Assembly (NCBI RefSeq): GCF_037023745.1
Contig: NZ_CP146101.1
Span: 3,836,001 to 3,900,000, forward strand
From: Streptomyces sp. SCSIO 30461
GTDB lineage: Bacteria > Actinomycetota > Actinomycetes > Streptomycetales > Streptomycetaceae
Length of the DNA stretch: 64,000 bases
Reading direction: 5' to 3'
How positions within the stretch are numbered: the stretch's first letter is position 1; the number at the start of each line of letters is the position of its first letter. Under the pieces are notes generated by a model. The model was not told the DNA's origin. It was given only the letters and a program-made list of their open reading frames with translations, and ran no database searches. This document shows positions 38,067 through 47,704 of this stretch, piece after piece. The translations under genes were made by a program, and so were the position numbers.

Positions 38067-39234
38067 CTGAGGTTGAACTCGCGATAGCGGGCGGGTTGGT
38101 CATGGCGGTTCGATGAACAGGCCGGTCTCGGCGAGGCAGCCGTCAAGCAGGTGCGGGCGGTACTGGATCTTCTTCAGCTTGCGCTTCATGACGCGGACGA
38201 GGTGATCGAGGTTGGCGGCGGCGAAGTTCTCCAGCGACCGTTTGAGCAGCGACCACACTCCCTCGGCCGGGTTGAGGTCGGGAGCGTAGGAGGGCAGCTG
38301 GAACACCCTCAGCCACTCTTCGTTCTCCGCGATGAAGTCCGCGAGCTCGCCGGTCAGGTGGACATTCAGGTTGTCCCACACCCACACGATCGGGGTGCCG
38401 AGCTGGTGGTGCGCGAGCACGATCAGCTCGCGGTAGTCCCTCCAGGCGAAGCTCTTGCGCTCGCCCTTGCGTCCGCGCCAGACGTGCAGCCGGTAGAAGA
38501 AGTGCGGCCGGGCACCGGGCTTGAAGCACACGACGCCGGCCACCGAGGCCCGGCCCCGGTTGCTGCCGCGTACCCGCATCACCGGGGTCTGGCCGCGCGG
38601 CGCCCAGGTACGTCCCTTCGGCGGCCTCAGCCCCTGGCCCGCTTCGTCCTCGAAGCAGATGTAGGCGCCCAGGTCCGCCGCGGCACTTTTACCCGCGGCC
38701 ACACCTCGTCCTTCCATACCTCGACCGCCTCGTCGTCCCGCTCGATCGCCCGGTGAGCGGGCACCTGCGCGGACCATCCGTGCCGCCGCAGCAGTTTCCA
38801 CACACCCTGCACGGTGTAGCCGACGTGGAACATCCGCCCGATCAGCGTCTTGATCCGCACCAGTGTCCAGCCCTGGCCCTCGTCCCAGCCGTGCGCCAGC
38901 GGTCCCCGTGCCAGCTCCCGCTCCAGACGCTCCCACTGCCGGGGCGAGAGCCGCTCCACCGACATCGGCCCCTTGGAGCGCAGGGCGTCCAGGCCGCCCT
39001 CGCGCCAGGACCGGCGCCACTTCTCTACCTGCCGCTTGCCGACCCGTAACCCGGCCGCGATCTCAGCGGTCTTCTCACCCCGCCCGAACCGCGCGCCTGC
39101 CTCCAACCGCACCCGTTCCCGGGCCTGTTGCCCCTTCGGCGTCAGCCCGCCTCCCTGCGCGTACCTCATGAACCCGGCATACCGCAGGGATCACGAACTG
39201 TCACGACCAGCCGTCATCGCGAGTTCAACCTCAG
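38067..39234 (-). mobile_element. IS630-family element, copy B
   Basis: The same 1168 bases and the same 19-base ends (CTGAGGTTGAACTCGCGAT) as copy A at 20887-22054. The left neighbour is the truncated IS1182 B and the right neighbour a truncated beta-helix gene, so again the two flanks do not belong together. TA follows the right end only. Confidence 0.9.
38100..39169 (-). CDS. IS630-family transposase, copy B (frameshift-expressed)
   Basis: Identical in layout to the copy at 20920-21989: an HTH frame from ATG 39169 and a DDE frame ending at 38100, overlapping at AAAA (TTTT at 38687-38690). One protein difference is seen in the part RSPKGRTWAP, which here reads RPPKGRTWAP, and a silent A/G difference lies near 38926. 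Conservation of the same -1 junction in both copies favours programmed frameshifting. Confidence 0.85.
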
Positions 39235-40120
39235 TACAACGAAATCGTCAACGTCAACAAGCCGGATCTCACGCTGACGGTCCAGTCCACTCTCCCGCCG
39301 GACTGCGAAGGGCACGCCTTTCGGCGGCTACGGCATCTTCACCCCCGTCAGCCACTCCGGCTACGTGATCACGGGCAACGTGATCCAGGGCAACCCCGTG
39401 GGGGTGTACTTCAACGCGAGCGGCGCGACGCAGCCCGAGGTCGCGAACAACTGCACCCGCCTGAACAACGCCGGCTTCGGGGTCCAGCCCGCGGCCGGCA
39501 ACGGCGTCTACTCCGACCCGGGCCTGGACAACGCGCTGATCCACCACAACGTGTTCTTCGGGCACCAGAACGGCGCGATCATCCTCGACAAGTACCAGAA
39601 CACCCTGCGGGTCGACGTCAACAACAACGTCTCGCACCAGGACCGCGCGATGGTGTTCATCTTCCGCTCGAACGACAGCCTGGTGACGGACAACACGGCC
39701 GTCGGCACCACCGTCCCCGCGATCGTCATCGGCGACGACAACCACAACCTCCAGGTCCTGCGGAACGACATCCAGGGAAGCGACGGAGGGGTGCTCACGG
39801 TCACCTTCTTGCCCCAGGGGAGCGACCAAGTGCAGATCAGCGACAACACCATCAGCGATGCTGCCCAGGATGGCATCGACGTGAGCCCGAACTCACTGAC
39901 GGACTCCACCATCTCGGGCAACACCGTGACCAACAGCGGGCGCGACGGCATCCTCATCGAAGACAAGGGCGGCAACCTGATCACCGGCAATGTGTCGCAG
40001 AGCAGCGTCCAGTTCGACTGCGAGGACCTCACCACGGGTAGCGGTACAGCCGGGACCGCGAACACCTGGACAGCCAACCGGGCAGCGACGAGCAACCCCG
40101 CCGGCGAAGGGCCGCAGTGA
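39235..40120 (+). pseudogene. Right-handed parallel beta-helix protein, truncated
   Basis: The residues have the repeated NN.V/TGN rhythm of parallel beta-helix (pectate-lyase-like/NosD-like) proteins: GYVITGNVIQGNPVGVYF, DNALIHHNVFFGHQNGAIIL, VQISDNTISDAAQDGIDVSP and STISGNTVTNSGRDGILIED. The 5' end begins inside the protein at the IS630 end (YNEIVNVNKPDLTLTVQST), and a frameshift occurs near 39315. The stop is at 40120. The signal peptide and N-terminal coils are missing. From 40121 to the next element (40340) I see no supported gene. Confidence 0.8.
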
Positions 40121-40340
40121 CATCCGAAGTCGTCTCGAGACGGCATCCGTGCGCACTTGCACAGCCAACAGGAAGGTTTCGCCGTCCCCGTCCGTCAGTG
40201 CCTCGTCGACGGCTTGCCGCACGACCACATCGAACGCGCGGCGGGTCGACCGCGCCATCGCCGTAGTCGACTCTGCCTGTGATACCGAGTGTGGGCTGAT
40301 TCGAGGCAGTGCCTCGGGGAGCGGTCCGGTCGTCCGTCAC

Positions 40341-42193
40341 CGATCCTGCTGGCCAAATGTCGTGTCCTGGGGTCGGGGGATGGCGTTGGCACTGTGGTGG
40401 CCGGTCTTGTCGTTCCCGGTTGCCGGGGGTGGTGTGGTGTCGTTGCGGCCGGAGGAGTGGCCCGAGGTCCCCGAGGCGACGGCGCGGGTCGCACGGGCCG
40501 TGGCAGGACGCGGGGCACTGCCGTTGGCGATGCGGGTGCGGGACGAGCTGGGTGAGCTGTTCGCGGATGCGGAGTTCGCCGAGGCGTTCGGCCGCAGGGG
40601 CCGGCGTGGCTGGTCGCCGGGGCGCCTCGCGATGGTGACCGTGCTGCAGAAGGCGGAGAACCTGACCGACCGTGCCTCCGCGCACAGAGTCCGGATCGAC
40701 TTGTCGTGGAAGTACTGCCTGGGTCTGGAGCTGGAGGACGTCGGTTTCGATGCGTCGGTGCTGTCGGAGTTCCGTACCCGGGTGGTCGAGCACGGCTTGG
40801 AGGAGCGTGTGCTGGATCTGCTGCTGGCCGCGTTGAAGGAGAAGGGCCTGGTCAAGGCAGGAGGCAAGCAGCGTACCGATTCCACCCATGTGCTGGCGGC
40901 GGTGCGGGAGTTGAACCGGCTGGAGCTGGCCGGGGAGACGGTGCGGGCCACGCTGGAGGCCCTGTCCGCTGCGGCCCCCGACTGGGTGGCGCAGGCCCTG
41001 GCAACCGGTGAGTGGAACCGCCGCTACGGGCGGCGGATCGATGAGTCCTGGCGTCCGCCCGGCTCCCAGACCCAGCGGGACCAGCTCGCCCTGGACTACG
41101 GCCGCGACGCGGTGGCCTTGCTGCGGGCGGTCTACCAGGCGGCCGCGCCAGCCTGGCTGCGTCAACTGCCCGCAGTCCAGGTGCTGCGGCAGATCACCGT
41201 GCAGAACTACCTGATCACCACCGACGGTACTGGGCGGGAGGTGGTCAGGCGGCGGGAGGCGGACACGGACGGTCTCCCGCCCGGCAGAGTGCGTCTGACC
41301 TCGCCGTACGATCTCGACGCCCGCTACGGAGTCAAGGACGATCTGCACTGGACCGGGTACAAGCTGCACATCAGCGAGGTCTGCCAACTGCCCCGGCCCG
41401 ACGACGAGGCTCCGCGACCCGGCCGACGGGCACGCCCTCCCGTCCCGAATGTGATCACGCATGTCGCGACCACGGACGCGACCGTGCCCGACGTGAAACT
41501 GGTCGAGCCCGTCCATCAGGCCCTCGATGGCCGGGACCTGCTGCCCGCCGAGCACTACCTGGACTCCGGCTACGCGAGCGCCGAACTCGTCGTCGACTCC
41601 CTGACCACATTCGCAGTCGCGCTAGTCACACCGCTGCAGGGCGGTACCTCCCGCCAGCAGCGCGAGAAAGCCGGCTACCAGCGCGAAGCCTTCACCATCG
41701 ACTGGGACGCCCGCCAGGCCACCTGCCCCCAGGGCGCCGCCAGCCGGTTCTGGAGCCCGGCCAGGCAGAAGGACCGCGACGTGATCGTGGTCCGCTTCGA
41801 CCAGGCTGACTGCGGCCCCTGCCCGGTCAGAGCCGAATGCACCAACGCCACCCGCTGGGGCCGCCAGCTCACCCTGCGGCCACAGCCGCTGCAAGAACTC
41901 ATCGATGCGAACCACACCGCCAGCAGGACCAGACGTGGCAGGCGAAGTACGCCCTGCGGGCAGGCGTCGAAGGGACCATCCGACAAGCCACCGCGGTCAC
42001 CGGCAACCGCCGGACCCGCTATCGCGGGCTCGGGAAGACCCATCTTGAGCACGTCTATTCCGCAGTCGCCCTCAACCTGATCCGCCTCGACGCCTGGTGG
42101 AGCGGCCAACCCCTCGACCACACACGCACCAGCCACCTCGCCCGACTCGACCTCACACTCGCCGCATAACCCCACATTTGGCCAGCAGGATCG
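40341..42193 (+). mobile_element. IS1182-family element, complete copy C
   Basis: An 1853-base element with perfect 20-base ends CGATCCTGCTGGCCAAATGT and a 4-base duplication TCAC (40337-40340 and 42194-42197). It lies between the beta-helix remnant and the carbonic anhydrase 3' end. Comparison with it defines the insertion points in copy A. Confidence 0.92.
40380..42169 (+). CDS. IS1182-family transposase, single frameshift near the C-terminus
   Basis: From ATG 40380 (or GTG 40437, beginning VSLRPEEWPEV) the protein has the DUF772 N-terminal domain (WSPGRLAMVTVLQKAENLTD, DASVLSEFRTRVVEHG). The DDE parts are KQRTDSTHVLAAV, VITHVATTDATVPDV and HYLDSGYASAELVV, and the Cys insert CGPCPVRAEC follows. 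At about 41920 one C appears missing and the final ~80 residues (WQAKYALRAGVEGTIRQATA ... LTLAA, containing the catalytic Glu) are in the next frame, ending 42169. Copy A shares exactly this shift, so the element either needs frameshifting or is moved in trans. Confidence 0.8.
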
Positions 42194-42232
42194 TCACCGG
42201 CCTCAAAACGCCCGTTCGACTCCTCCGGCCGG

Positions 42233-42967
42233 TCAGGAGGGCGCGCCGGCCAGGACCTCCACCTTGCCGGTGTCGAGCCAGTAGTAGGCGCCGACCACGG
42301 CGAGGGCGCCCCTTCCCACGAGGGGCTCCAGGTCCTGGTTGGAGCGCAGATCGGCCGCGGTCAGGGTGACCTGAGCGCGGGCCATGGTCTCGACCGGATC
42401 GGCGCCGCCCTCCCGGACTGCCTGCTCGTACGCCGGTTGGAGGGCTTTGACGATCGCCTGCAGGTTGCCGGGCAGGGGTTCGCCGTCACGAAGGGACTCG
42501 TACGCCGCCTTGACGGCGCCGCAGCGCTGATGCCCGAGGACCATGATGAGGGGGGTGCCACTCGTCATGGGCCCGTACTCGACGGACCCGGTGACCACCG
42601 GGCCGACCGCCTCCCCACCCGTGCGCATCACGAAGAGGTCACCCAGGCCGGTGTCGAAGAGGAGTTCAGGCGGCACTCGGGAGTCGATACATGCGAGGAC
42701 CGCGCCGAAGGGCTGCTGCTCCTGGGCCACGAACTGACGCCGGTCCGGATCCCGGTCGGGGTGCTGGAGATCTCCGCTCACCCAGCGCTTGTTGCCTTCC
42801 AGCAGCCTCGCGAATGCCGCGGCGGGCGTGGTGATGCGCGGTTGGGGTGAAGGGCTGGCTGCCGGCGAGGCGGCCCTGGTCGATGAGCACCCCGCAAGTG
42901 CGACCGCGGCGCCCACGAGTCCGCCGGTCAGCAGCGTTCTACGATCCGGACGTCCGGCTCTGTCCAT
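42233..42967 (-). CDS. Beta-class carbonic anhydrase, exported lipoprotein
   Basis: A 244-residue beta-carbonic anhydrase, interconverting CO2 and bicarbonate. The start at 42967 has a GAGGAGAA box. The N-terminus MDRAGRPDRRTLLTGGLVGA is a Tat-type signal ending in the lipobox ALAGC, so the enzyme is predicted to be anchored outside the membrane. The zinc ligands and active-site dyad are present in FGAVLACIDSRVPPE (Cys, Asp-Ser-Arg) and MVLGHQRCGAVKA (His, Cys). Short by comparison with cytoplasmic enzymes only because of the signal region. IS1182 C ends 40 bases past the stop codon, so the gene was not hit. Confidence 0.92.
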   Translation of the reverse strand: MDRAGRPDRRTLLTGGLVGAAVALAGCSSTRAASPAASPSPQPRITTPAAAFARLLEGNKRWVSGDLQHPDRDPDRRQFVAQEQQPFGAVLACIDSRVPPELLFDTGLGDLFVMRTGGEAVGPVVTGSVEYGPMTSGTPLIMVLGHQRCGAVKAAYESLRDGEPLPGNLQAIVKALQPAYEQAVREGGADPVETMARAQVTLTAADLRSNQDLEPLVGRGALAVVGAYYWLDTGKVEVLAGAPS

Positions 42968-43412
42968 CGGTCGGTTCTCCTCGGTGCTGCTCAGACATCT
43001 ACCTGCGTCTTGACCAGACCAAGTGTGCAGCGTGGTGTGGGTGCCCTGGCAGCAGGCGCAAGCGAGCGCGGGCCACATTGCCGCAGACGGCCCACAGAAC
43101 CGGCTCCGGCGGCGGTGTGAAGCCCTGATTCCGAGACTCGCGCTCCCCGACTGGGGTGCCGACGGTCGGGTGCTGTCCGTTCTCGTGAACATCGGCCTCG
43201 CTCTGATCCGGGTGCCTCCCGAGACGATGAACAACCGCTGTCGAATCTCGCGAACGAAGCCGGACGTCGAGGTGCTCGCGGGCCAGTGTTGTCACTGGGG
43301 CACGGGGAGTGGTGGCGAGAACGGCCTGCGAGCCATGGGGGTGACATCCGTGTCCCCGCGCATCGGCACCCGCACGCACCGACCGGCAGCATGTCCACCG
43401 AAGGGACCAGCC
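42968..43412. other. No gene recognised (divergent promoter region)
   Basis: 445 bases between the carbonic anhydrase (leftward) and a small rightward ORF at 43413. It presumably holds both promoters. Open frames here lack family character. Confidence 0.5.
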
Positions 43413-43482
43413 GTGACCGACGACAAGGCCGAGATCATCTCCGCCACCATCGACCGCTTCTTTGAGCCTGGATCCACAGGGC

Positions 43483-45073
43483 CGTATTCGATGAGTGCGG
43501 CTCTGTGATTTTCGGAGCGGATTCGGGGGCGTTCCTGCTGGCGGGCAGGAGTGGTCGCCGGGTGGCCGTCCCGGTGGCGGGGTCTCCGAGGTCCTTGGTC
43601 GTGGGCGGGCAGGCGTCCGGGTGGTCAGGTTCGCAGGCGGTGGCCGACGGCCGTCCACAGGTCGCTGAAGGCCTCTCGCCAGGGCCAGTGCTGCGGCAGG
43701 TGCCAGGTCAGGGTGCGTGCTCCGGCTGCCAATCGGGCTGGAACCGCGATGAGTTGGCGGCGGATGGTGCCGGTGCGGGCCCGGGCGTGGAAGGCCGAGG
43801 CGAGCGCGCCCAGCGCCCGGGTGAGGTTGTGGGCGAGGGCTGCCAGGGTCAGCCAGGCCGCGTTCGCGGTGAACTTCCCCGAGGGCAGGTGCCCCAGGGC
43901 CGAGTCCTCAAGATCGGCGAAGACCTGCTCGACGATCGCGTGGCGGCGGTGATCGGCTTCTGCCTCGACCAGCGGCAGCACCTGGTCGGTGAACACCGCA
44001 TGGAACCGCCAGACAGTGAACAACTCACCCTGACCGTCCAGGACGTGGGCGTCGTTCAGGCGCTTGACCCGGCGGACCAGCAGCCGGGCGGTGGCGTGGT
44101 AGCGCTTGGCCTTGCCGGTGAACGCGGTGTACTCGACCTCGGCGACCTCCGCGTCCGAGATCCACCGCTGCTCGTCCTTGTCCCAGATCGCCTTCGGGTA
44201 CTTGATCGCCGTCCAGGCGTCCTCGGGAACGGTGGCGATCAGCTCCCGGATCTTCTTGCGCTGCGCGACGGCGAAGGAGAACCGCGCGCCTGCGCGGCGG
44301 CAGGCGGCGACGACCTTGTGGGAGAAGAACGCCGAGTCGCCGCGGACCACGATCGTGCCGGTGGCGCCCATCGCCCGCACCGCCTTGATCGCCTCGGCGA
44401 TCAGCGAGGCCGCGCCCTTGGCGGAGCCGGCCGAGCCCTTGCGCAGGCGGGTGGCCACGATTACCGGCGCGGCCAGCGGAGTGGAGGCGGTGACGATCTG
44501 GAAGTGCAGGCCCCTCACCTTGGTGTAGCCGTGCTCGGCGCCCTGCTTGGCCGCCCCGTAGACCTGCTTGACCTTGGAGTCGATGTCCAGGTGCACCACC
44601 TGGTCGCCGCCGGGCAGCAGATTGCAGTGTCCGGCGAGGTTGCAGGTGAACGCCCGTGCCGCCGACTCCAGTTGACGCACGTGACCCCAGGAGAACGCCC
44701 GCAGAAACGTGCCCAGCGTCGACGGGGCGCGAACTCCGTCGAATGCCCTGGCCACCGCCCCGTGCCGCAGCACATCCGTGTCGTCGATGCTGTCCGCTCC
44801 GGCGAGCATCCCCGCCACCAGCGACATCACCTTCGCGCCGACCGCTGCCCCGGCCCCGTTCGCAACACCCTTGAGCCGCACCTTCGTGACAGCCAGGTCC
44901 GGCAGGCCGCACCGCTCGGCCAGTCGGACCGCCGGAGCCAGCCCACCGTACGCGAGGAGATTCGGGTCATCGAACGCCGCGAAGGTCGCTGCGACGGTAT
45001 GGGAAGATTTCACTTACGACGTGCCTTGTCTTGCTGCGGGCTGGAAGCGTAGAGAACTCCCATCCTCGCAGGT
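43483..45073 (-). mobile_element. IS1380-family element B
   Basis: About 1.6 kb containing one transposase gene. The boundaries are inferred from the direct repeat CACAGGGC on either side. The terminal inverted repeats are too weak to fix the ends exactly, and the usual duplication for IS1380 is 4 bases, so the true edges may differ by a few bases. Confidence 0.6.
43625..45013 (-). CDS. IS1380-family transposase B
   Basis: A 462-residue transposase from ATG 45013. Features are LAYGGLAPAVRLAERCGLPD, MLAGADSIDDTDVLRHGAV, GGDQVVHLDIDSKVKQVYG (first Asp), GTIVVRGDSAFFSHKVVAAC (second Asp) and HAIVEQVFADLEDSALGHLP (Glu region), ending with the family helix AAWLTLAALAHNLTRALG. It belongs to the IS1380 branch with the RADSAF-like motif and is not a duplicate of the transposase at 27070. 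No lesion seen. Confidence 0.9.
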   Translation of the reverse strand: MKSSHTVAATFAAFDDPNLLAYGGLAPAVRLAERCGLPDLAVTKVRLKGVANGAGAAVGAKVMSLVAGMLAGADSIDDTDVLRHGAVARAFDGVRAPSTLGTFLRAFSWGHVRQLESAARAFTCNLAGHCNLLPGGDQVVHLDIDSKVKQVYGAAKQGAEHGYTKVRGLHFQIVTASTPLAAPVIVATRLRKGSAGSAKGAASLIAEAIKAVRAMGATGTIVVRGDSAFFSHKVVAACRRAGARFSFAVAQRKKIRELIATVPEDAWTAIKYPKAIWDKDEQRWISDAEVAEVEYTAFTGKAKRYHATARLLVRRVKRLNDAHVLDGQGELFTVWRFHAVFTDQVLPLVEAEADHRRHAIVEQVFADLEDSALGHLPSGKFTANAAWLTLAALAHNLTRALGALASAFHARARTGTIRRQLIAVPARLAAGARTLTWHLPQHWPWREAFSDLWTAVGHRLRT

Positions 45074-45390
45074 CACAGGGCACGTCTTCTTCGTTGGGCT
45101 GGCACCGCGCAGGCACCGCTCGGTGGATCCAGGTTGAGGAGGTCGACCCCGACGACTTCGACAGCGATGACCTGGCCTGGATGCTGATGATCACGGCAAT
45201 GCCTACGCTGAGGAAAGCCGCAGACGATCAGTTTCGCGATCTGCACCGCTCCCGTACTGCCGTCCGTGACGCTGGCAGCATGTCCGATAGACAAAGCAGA
45301 TCCGAAGGTAGCGACGGTGCCCAGTAAGAGCGCGGTGCCAAGAATGAGCCGTCCTGCCATGCCCAGGTGCGACTTCCACAGCCAGACCAT
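45073..45390 (-). CDS. Possible small exported protein (doubtful)
   Basis: An ATG at 45390 opens a frame with a convincing hydrophobic segment, GRLILGTALLLGTVATFGSA, followed by VTDGSTGAVQIAKLIVCG. The remainder is Arg/His-rich and looks out of frame. It overlaps, on the other strand, the right half of the interrupted gene at 43413-45327. At most one of the two is real here, and I cannot decide from sequence alone. Confidence 0.2.
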   Translation of the reverse strand: MVWLWKSHLGMAGRLILGTALLLGTVATFGSALSIGHAASVTDGSTGAVQIAKLIVCGFPQRRHCRDHQHPGQVIAVEVVGVDLLNLDPPSGACAVPAQRRRRAL

Positions 45391-45498
45391 CCACCTAGCG
45401 ATGCGGTGTGCGGAGTCACGACCGGTGGAGACGTAGCCGGAAAGGAACAGGGTGAGCCTGAGTTTGTTCCGCTTTGACGGACACCATCGGTGTGGTGG

Positions 45499-45606
45499 TC
45501 AGGCCGCGAGGCGGGCTTCGTAGCCGACCGGACTGCGGTATCCGAGGCTGCTGTGCAGCCGCTGCAAGTTGTACCAGCTTTCGATGACCCCGTTGCCCAA
45601 TTGGGT
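45499..45606 (-). pseudogene. IS3-family OrfB transposase C-terminus
   Basis: The frame reads LGNGVIESWYNLQRLHSSLG and YRSPVGYEARLAA before TGA at 45499-45501. The YN.QRLHS.LGYRSP motif is the C-terminal signature of IS3-family transposases. Upstream homology stops near 45606. Confidence 0.75.
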
Positions 45607-45777
45607 GAATGCCTCTGATCTCCACCTTGGTGGGTGGTTCGGGGGCAAGGCTTCGGCGTAGTCGCGTCACGCCCGGTTTATGACGAATTATCAGCTTGGT
45701 GGTGTTCCCGGAACGTGACAGGCACGGCTTCCAGGATCATGGAAGTTCTCTACGCCCCGTGATCCAAGTGGAAGACC

Positions 45778-46340
45778 GTGCCTGCCGACGCATCATCGCT
45801 GATCCCGCCCGCCCTTGACCAACTGCGCGAGAATCCGCTGGTAGGACCCGGGGAGGTTCCGGGCCTGCTGGAGCGGCTGGCCGAGGTGCCCGACCCGCGT
45901 GACCCGCGCGGGGTGCGCCACCGCCTGGCCGTCGTACTCGCTCTCACCGCGTGCGCGGTGCTGGCCGGAGCGCCCTCGCTGCTGGCGGTCGGCGAATGGA
46001 TCGCCGATGCTCCTGGGCATGTGCTGGAACAGGTCGGCGCCGACCCCGATCCGCTTCTGCCCAGGCGGGTTCTGCCTGCCGAGACCACGGTCCGCCGACT
46101 GCTGGCCCGCATCGACGGCGACGCGCTGGACCTGGCTGTCGGGAGCTGGCTCGCCGACCGTCGCCCGGAGGCGACCGGGCTGCGCGGCCTGGCAGTGGAC
46201 GGCAAGAGCCTGCGCGGCGCGGTCAAGGCGAAGGGCCGCAAGATCCATCTGCTCGCCGCACTGGAGCATGAACCGGCCTGGTCCTGGCCCAGCTGGACGT
46301 CGGCGAGAAGACGAACGAGTTTCTGTATCCGGCATACCGG
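45778..46340 (+). pseudogene. ISAs1-family transposase fragment
   Basis: It begins MPADASSLIPPALDQLRENP and has PDPRDPRGVRHRLAVVLALT and GLRGLAVDGKSLRGAVKAKG (catalytic Asp), then a frameshift near 46275 into LVLAQLDVGEKTNEF, after which homology is lost near 46330. About 40% of the gene remains. It is closer to the fragment at 18536 than to the copy at 29989. Confidence 0.75.
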
Positions 46341-46599
46341 ACGTCGGCGCAGCCGTGAAAATGGGGTGGTGTGGTGGCTGCCCGTCCGACGCCGATGATC
46401 TGTGGGCCTGGAGCCCGTAATGAGTCTGGTGCTGGAGCCGGCCCAGAGGGGCTGCGCATTGTTGCTTCGAGCGATTCTCGTTTTCCCTCGCCGGCCCCCG
46501 GGTGGCTGCCACCGTTCCGTGCGACCGGATGGGTGGGGAGGCGAGGGTGCAGCCAGGCAGGTGAATTCATGGCCGGTGTACTGCTTGGACTCAATCGGT

Positions 46600-46871
46600 C
46601 GTCGCAACGCCAGCCACGTCCTCCCACAGCCGGCGGTTCTCCCGTCGCGGCGCGGCAAGCTCCTCGTGTTCGCTGCAGGTCAGGCCATCTCGTTCGCCCG
46701 AGTCGACCCCGGCCTGCCTGACCCAGTCCCGTACCGCGGTCTCGGCCAGGTCGAAGTCCTTGGCGACCTGACCGACCGGTCACCCCGCCGGCAGAGCTCG
46801 ACGATCTCGGCCTTTAACTCCGGCGTGAACGAGCGGCGAGGACGCGGCTTCTTCTTCCTCATGCTCTCCAT
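46600..46871 (-). pseudogene. IS3-family OrfA fragment
   Basis: It starts MESMRKKKPRPRRSFTPELK with the helix-turn-helix stretch AEIVELCRRGDRSV. A one-base loss near 46785 moves the rest (AKDFDLAETAVRDWVRQAGV, then REENRRLWEDV) to the neighbouring frame. It is followed, still on the minus strand, by a short OrfB-like scrap (ESKQYTGHEFTCLAA near 46560) joined to it by deletion. Confidence 0.7.
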
Positions 46872-47094
46872 GATGGACATCATCCTTCCGGGGCCGAAGC
46901 CCCTGATCTCCGATGTCCGTCAAAGCGGATCAAGCCCAGCCTTTCCCCGTATTCCTTCCGCCGCCGGACCATCCAACCCCGTTGTCCTATCGTCCCCCGG
47001 GGTGTCCTCCCTGTTCAGAGAGTTGTTCGTGGCGCTGTTCACGGGCATGACGGACGTCTGCAGCGGGGCGGGAGCCGACGGAACGATCTCGCCT

Positions 47095-47632
47095 GGGATC
47101 ACTGGTGAAGTGGCGGGAGGGGAAGCGGCCGAAACCGGTGGTCTTGCCGCACCGGATGTGGTCTTCGACGGTGGCATGCCCGCGGTGGCGGACCTCCAGG
47201 AACTGGGCGGATCCGCCCTGGGCGTACGGGGGTGTCGGTGAGGAACACCTGATGGCGCAGGCCCTCGTCCTGGTCGAACAGGGGCAGCTGGGCGCCGGGG
47301 TGCGGCCGCTCGCGGCGCATGATGATGCGGGTGCTGGCCGGGTAGCCGTCCAGGTGGACCATGCCGGTCAGTTCGGCGACCTCGGGGCCCTCCCGCAGTG
47401 TCCCGTTCTGGTCCAGGGCGGGACGCCAGAGGCGGTCGGGCATGGCCCGGACAGCTCGGCGGACCGGCTCGGTGACGGCGTATCCGACCGAGAAGAAGGT
47501 ACGGATTCCTTGTTTCCGCAGGTCGCGGAAGTGGGCGAGGAAGGCTTTCGCGGATCCGGCGCTGTCGGCGCGGATGAGGATGTCGGTGCCGTGCCCTGAT
47601 GCGGCAGCAGTCCGGCGGCTGACGAGGTCCAA
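47095..47632 (-). pseudogene. IS1380-family transposase, internal fragment
   Basis: The residues HGTDILIRADSAGSAKAFLA carry the second catalytic Asp, followed by FFSVGYAVTEPVRRAVRAMP, EVAELTGMVHLDGYPASTRI and RHQVFLTDTP. A shift near 47225 puts the end (SAQFLEVRHRGHATVEDHIR with the Glu) in another frame to about 47095. The start and the C-terminal helix are missing. Sequence 46929-47094 holds nothing recognisable. Confidence 0.75.
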
Positions 47633-47704
47633 CCGTTTTCCTCAGCGACCGTATGGCTCTAGATGTTCTGTCCCCGGACGCCGTCCGTGGGACGTATGCC
47701 CGGA

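Larger units (their letters stand above)
43413..45327 (+). pseudogene. Unknown small protein gene split by IS1380 B
   Basis: GTG 43413 with an AAGGGA box begins VTDDKAEIISATIDRFFEPG, then is broken at CACAGGGC (43475-43482). The same 8 bases recur at 45074-45081 on the far side of the IS1380, and joining there continues in frame as STGHVFFVGLAP. A one-base shift then leads to AGTARWIQVEEVDPDDFDSD and DLAWMLMITAMPTLRKAADD, ending 45327. Both pieces point the same way and read like one acidic protein of about 120 residues. I do not recognise it, and the reconstruction is tentative. Confidence 0.4.
45469..46928 (-). mobile_element. IS3-family element remnant with inserted ISAs1 debris
   Basis: The ends are CCGCTTTGACGGACA at 45469-45483 and its inverse at 46914-46928. 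Inside, on the minus strand, are an orfA fragment (46600-46871) and the very end of orfB (45499-45606). Most of orfB has been replaced by an ISAs1 fragment on the other strand (45778-46340) and unassigned sequence. Confidence 0.7.

Noticed and set aside
39893..40258. Minus-strand frame beginning MARSTRRAFDVVVRQAV as a gene
   Set aside because: The first 40 codons look plausible, but the rest overlaps the beta-helix gene in antisense and no family was recognised.
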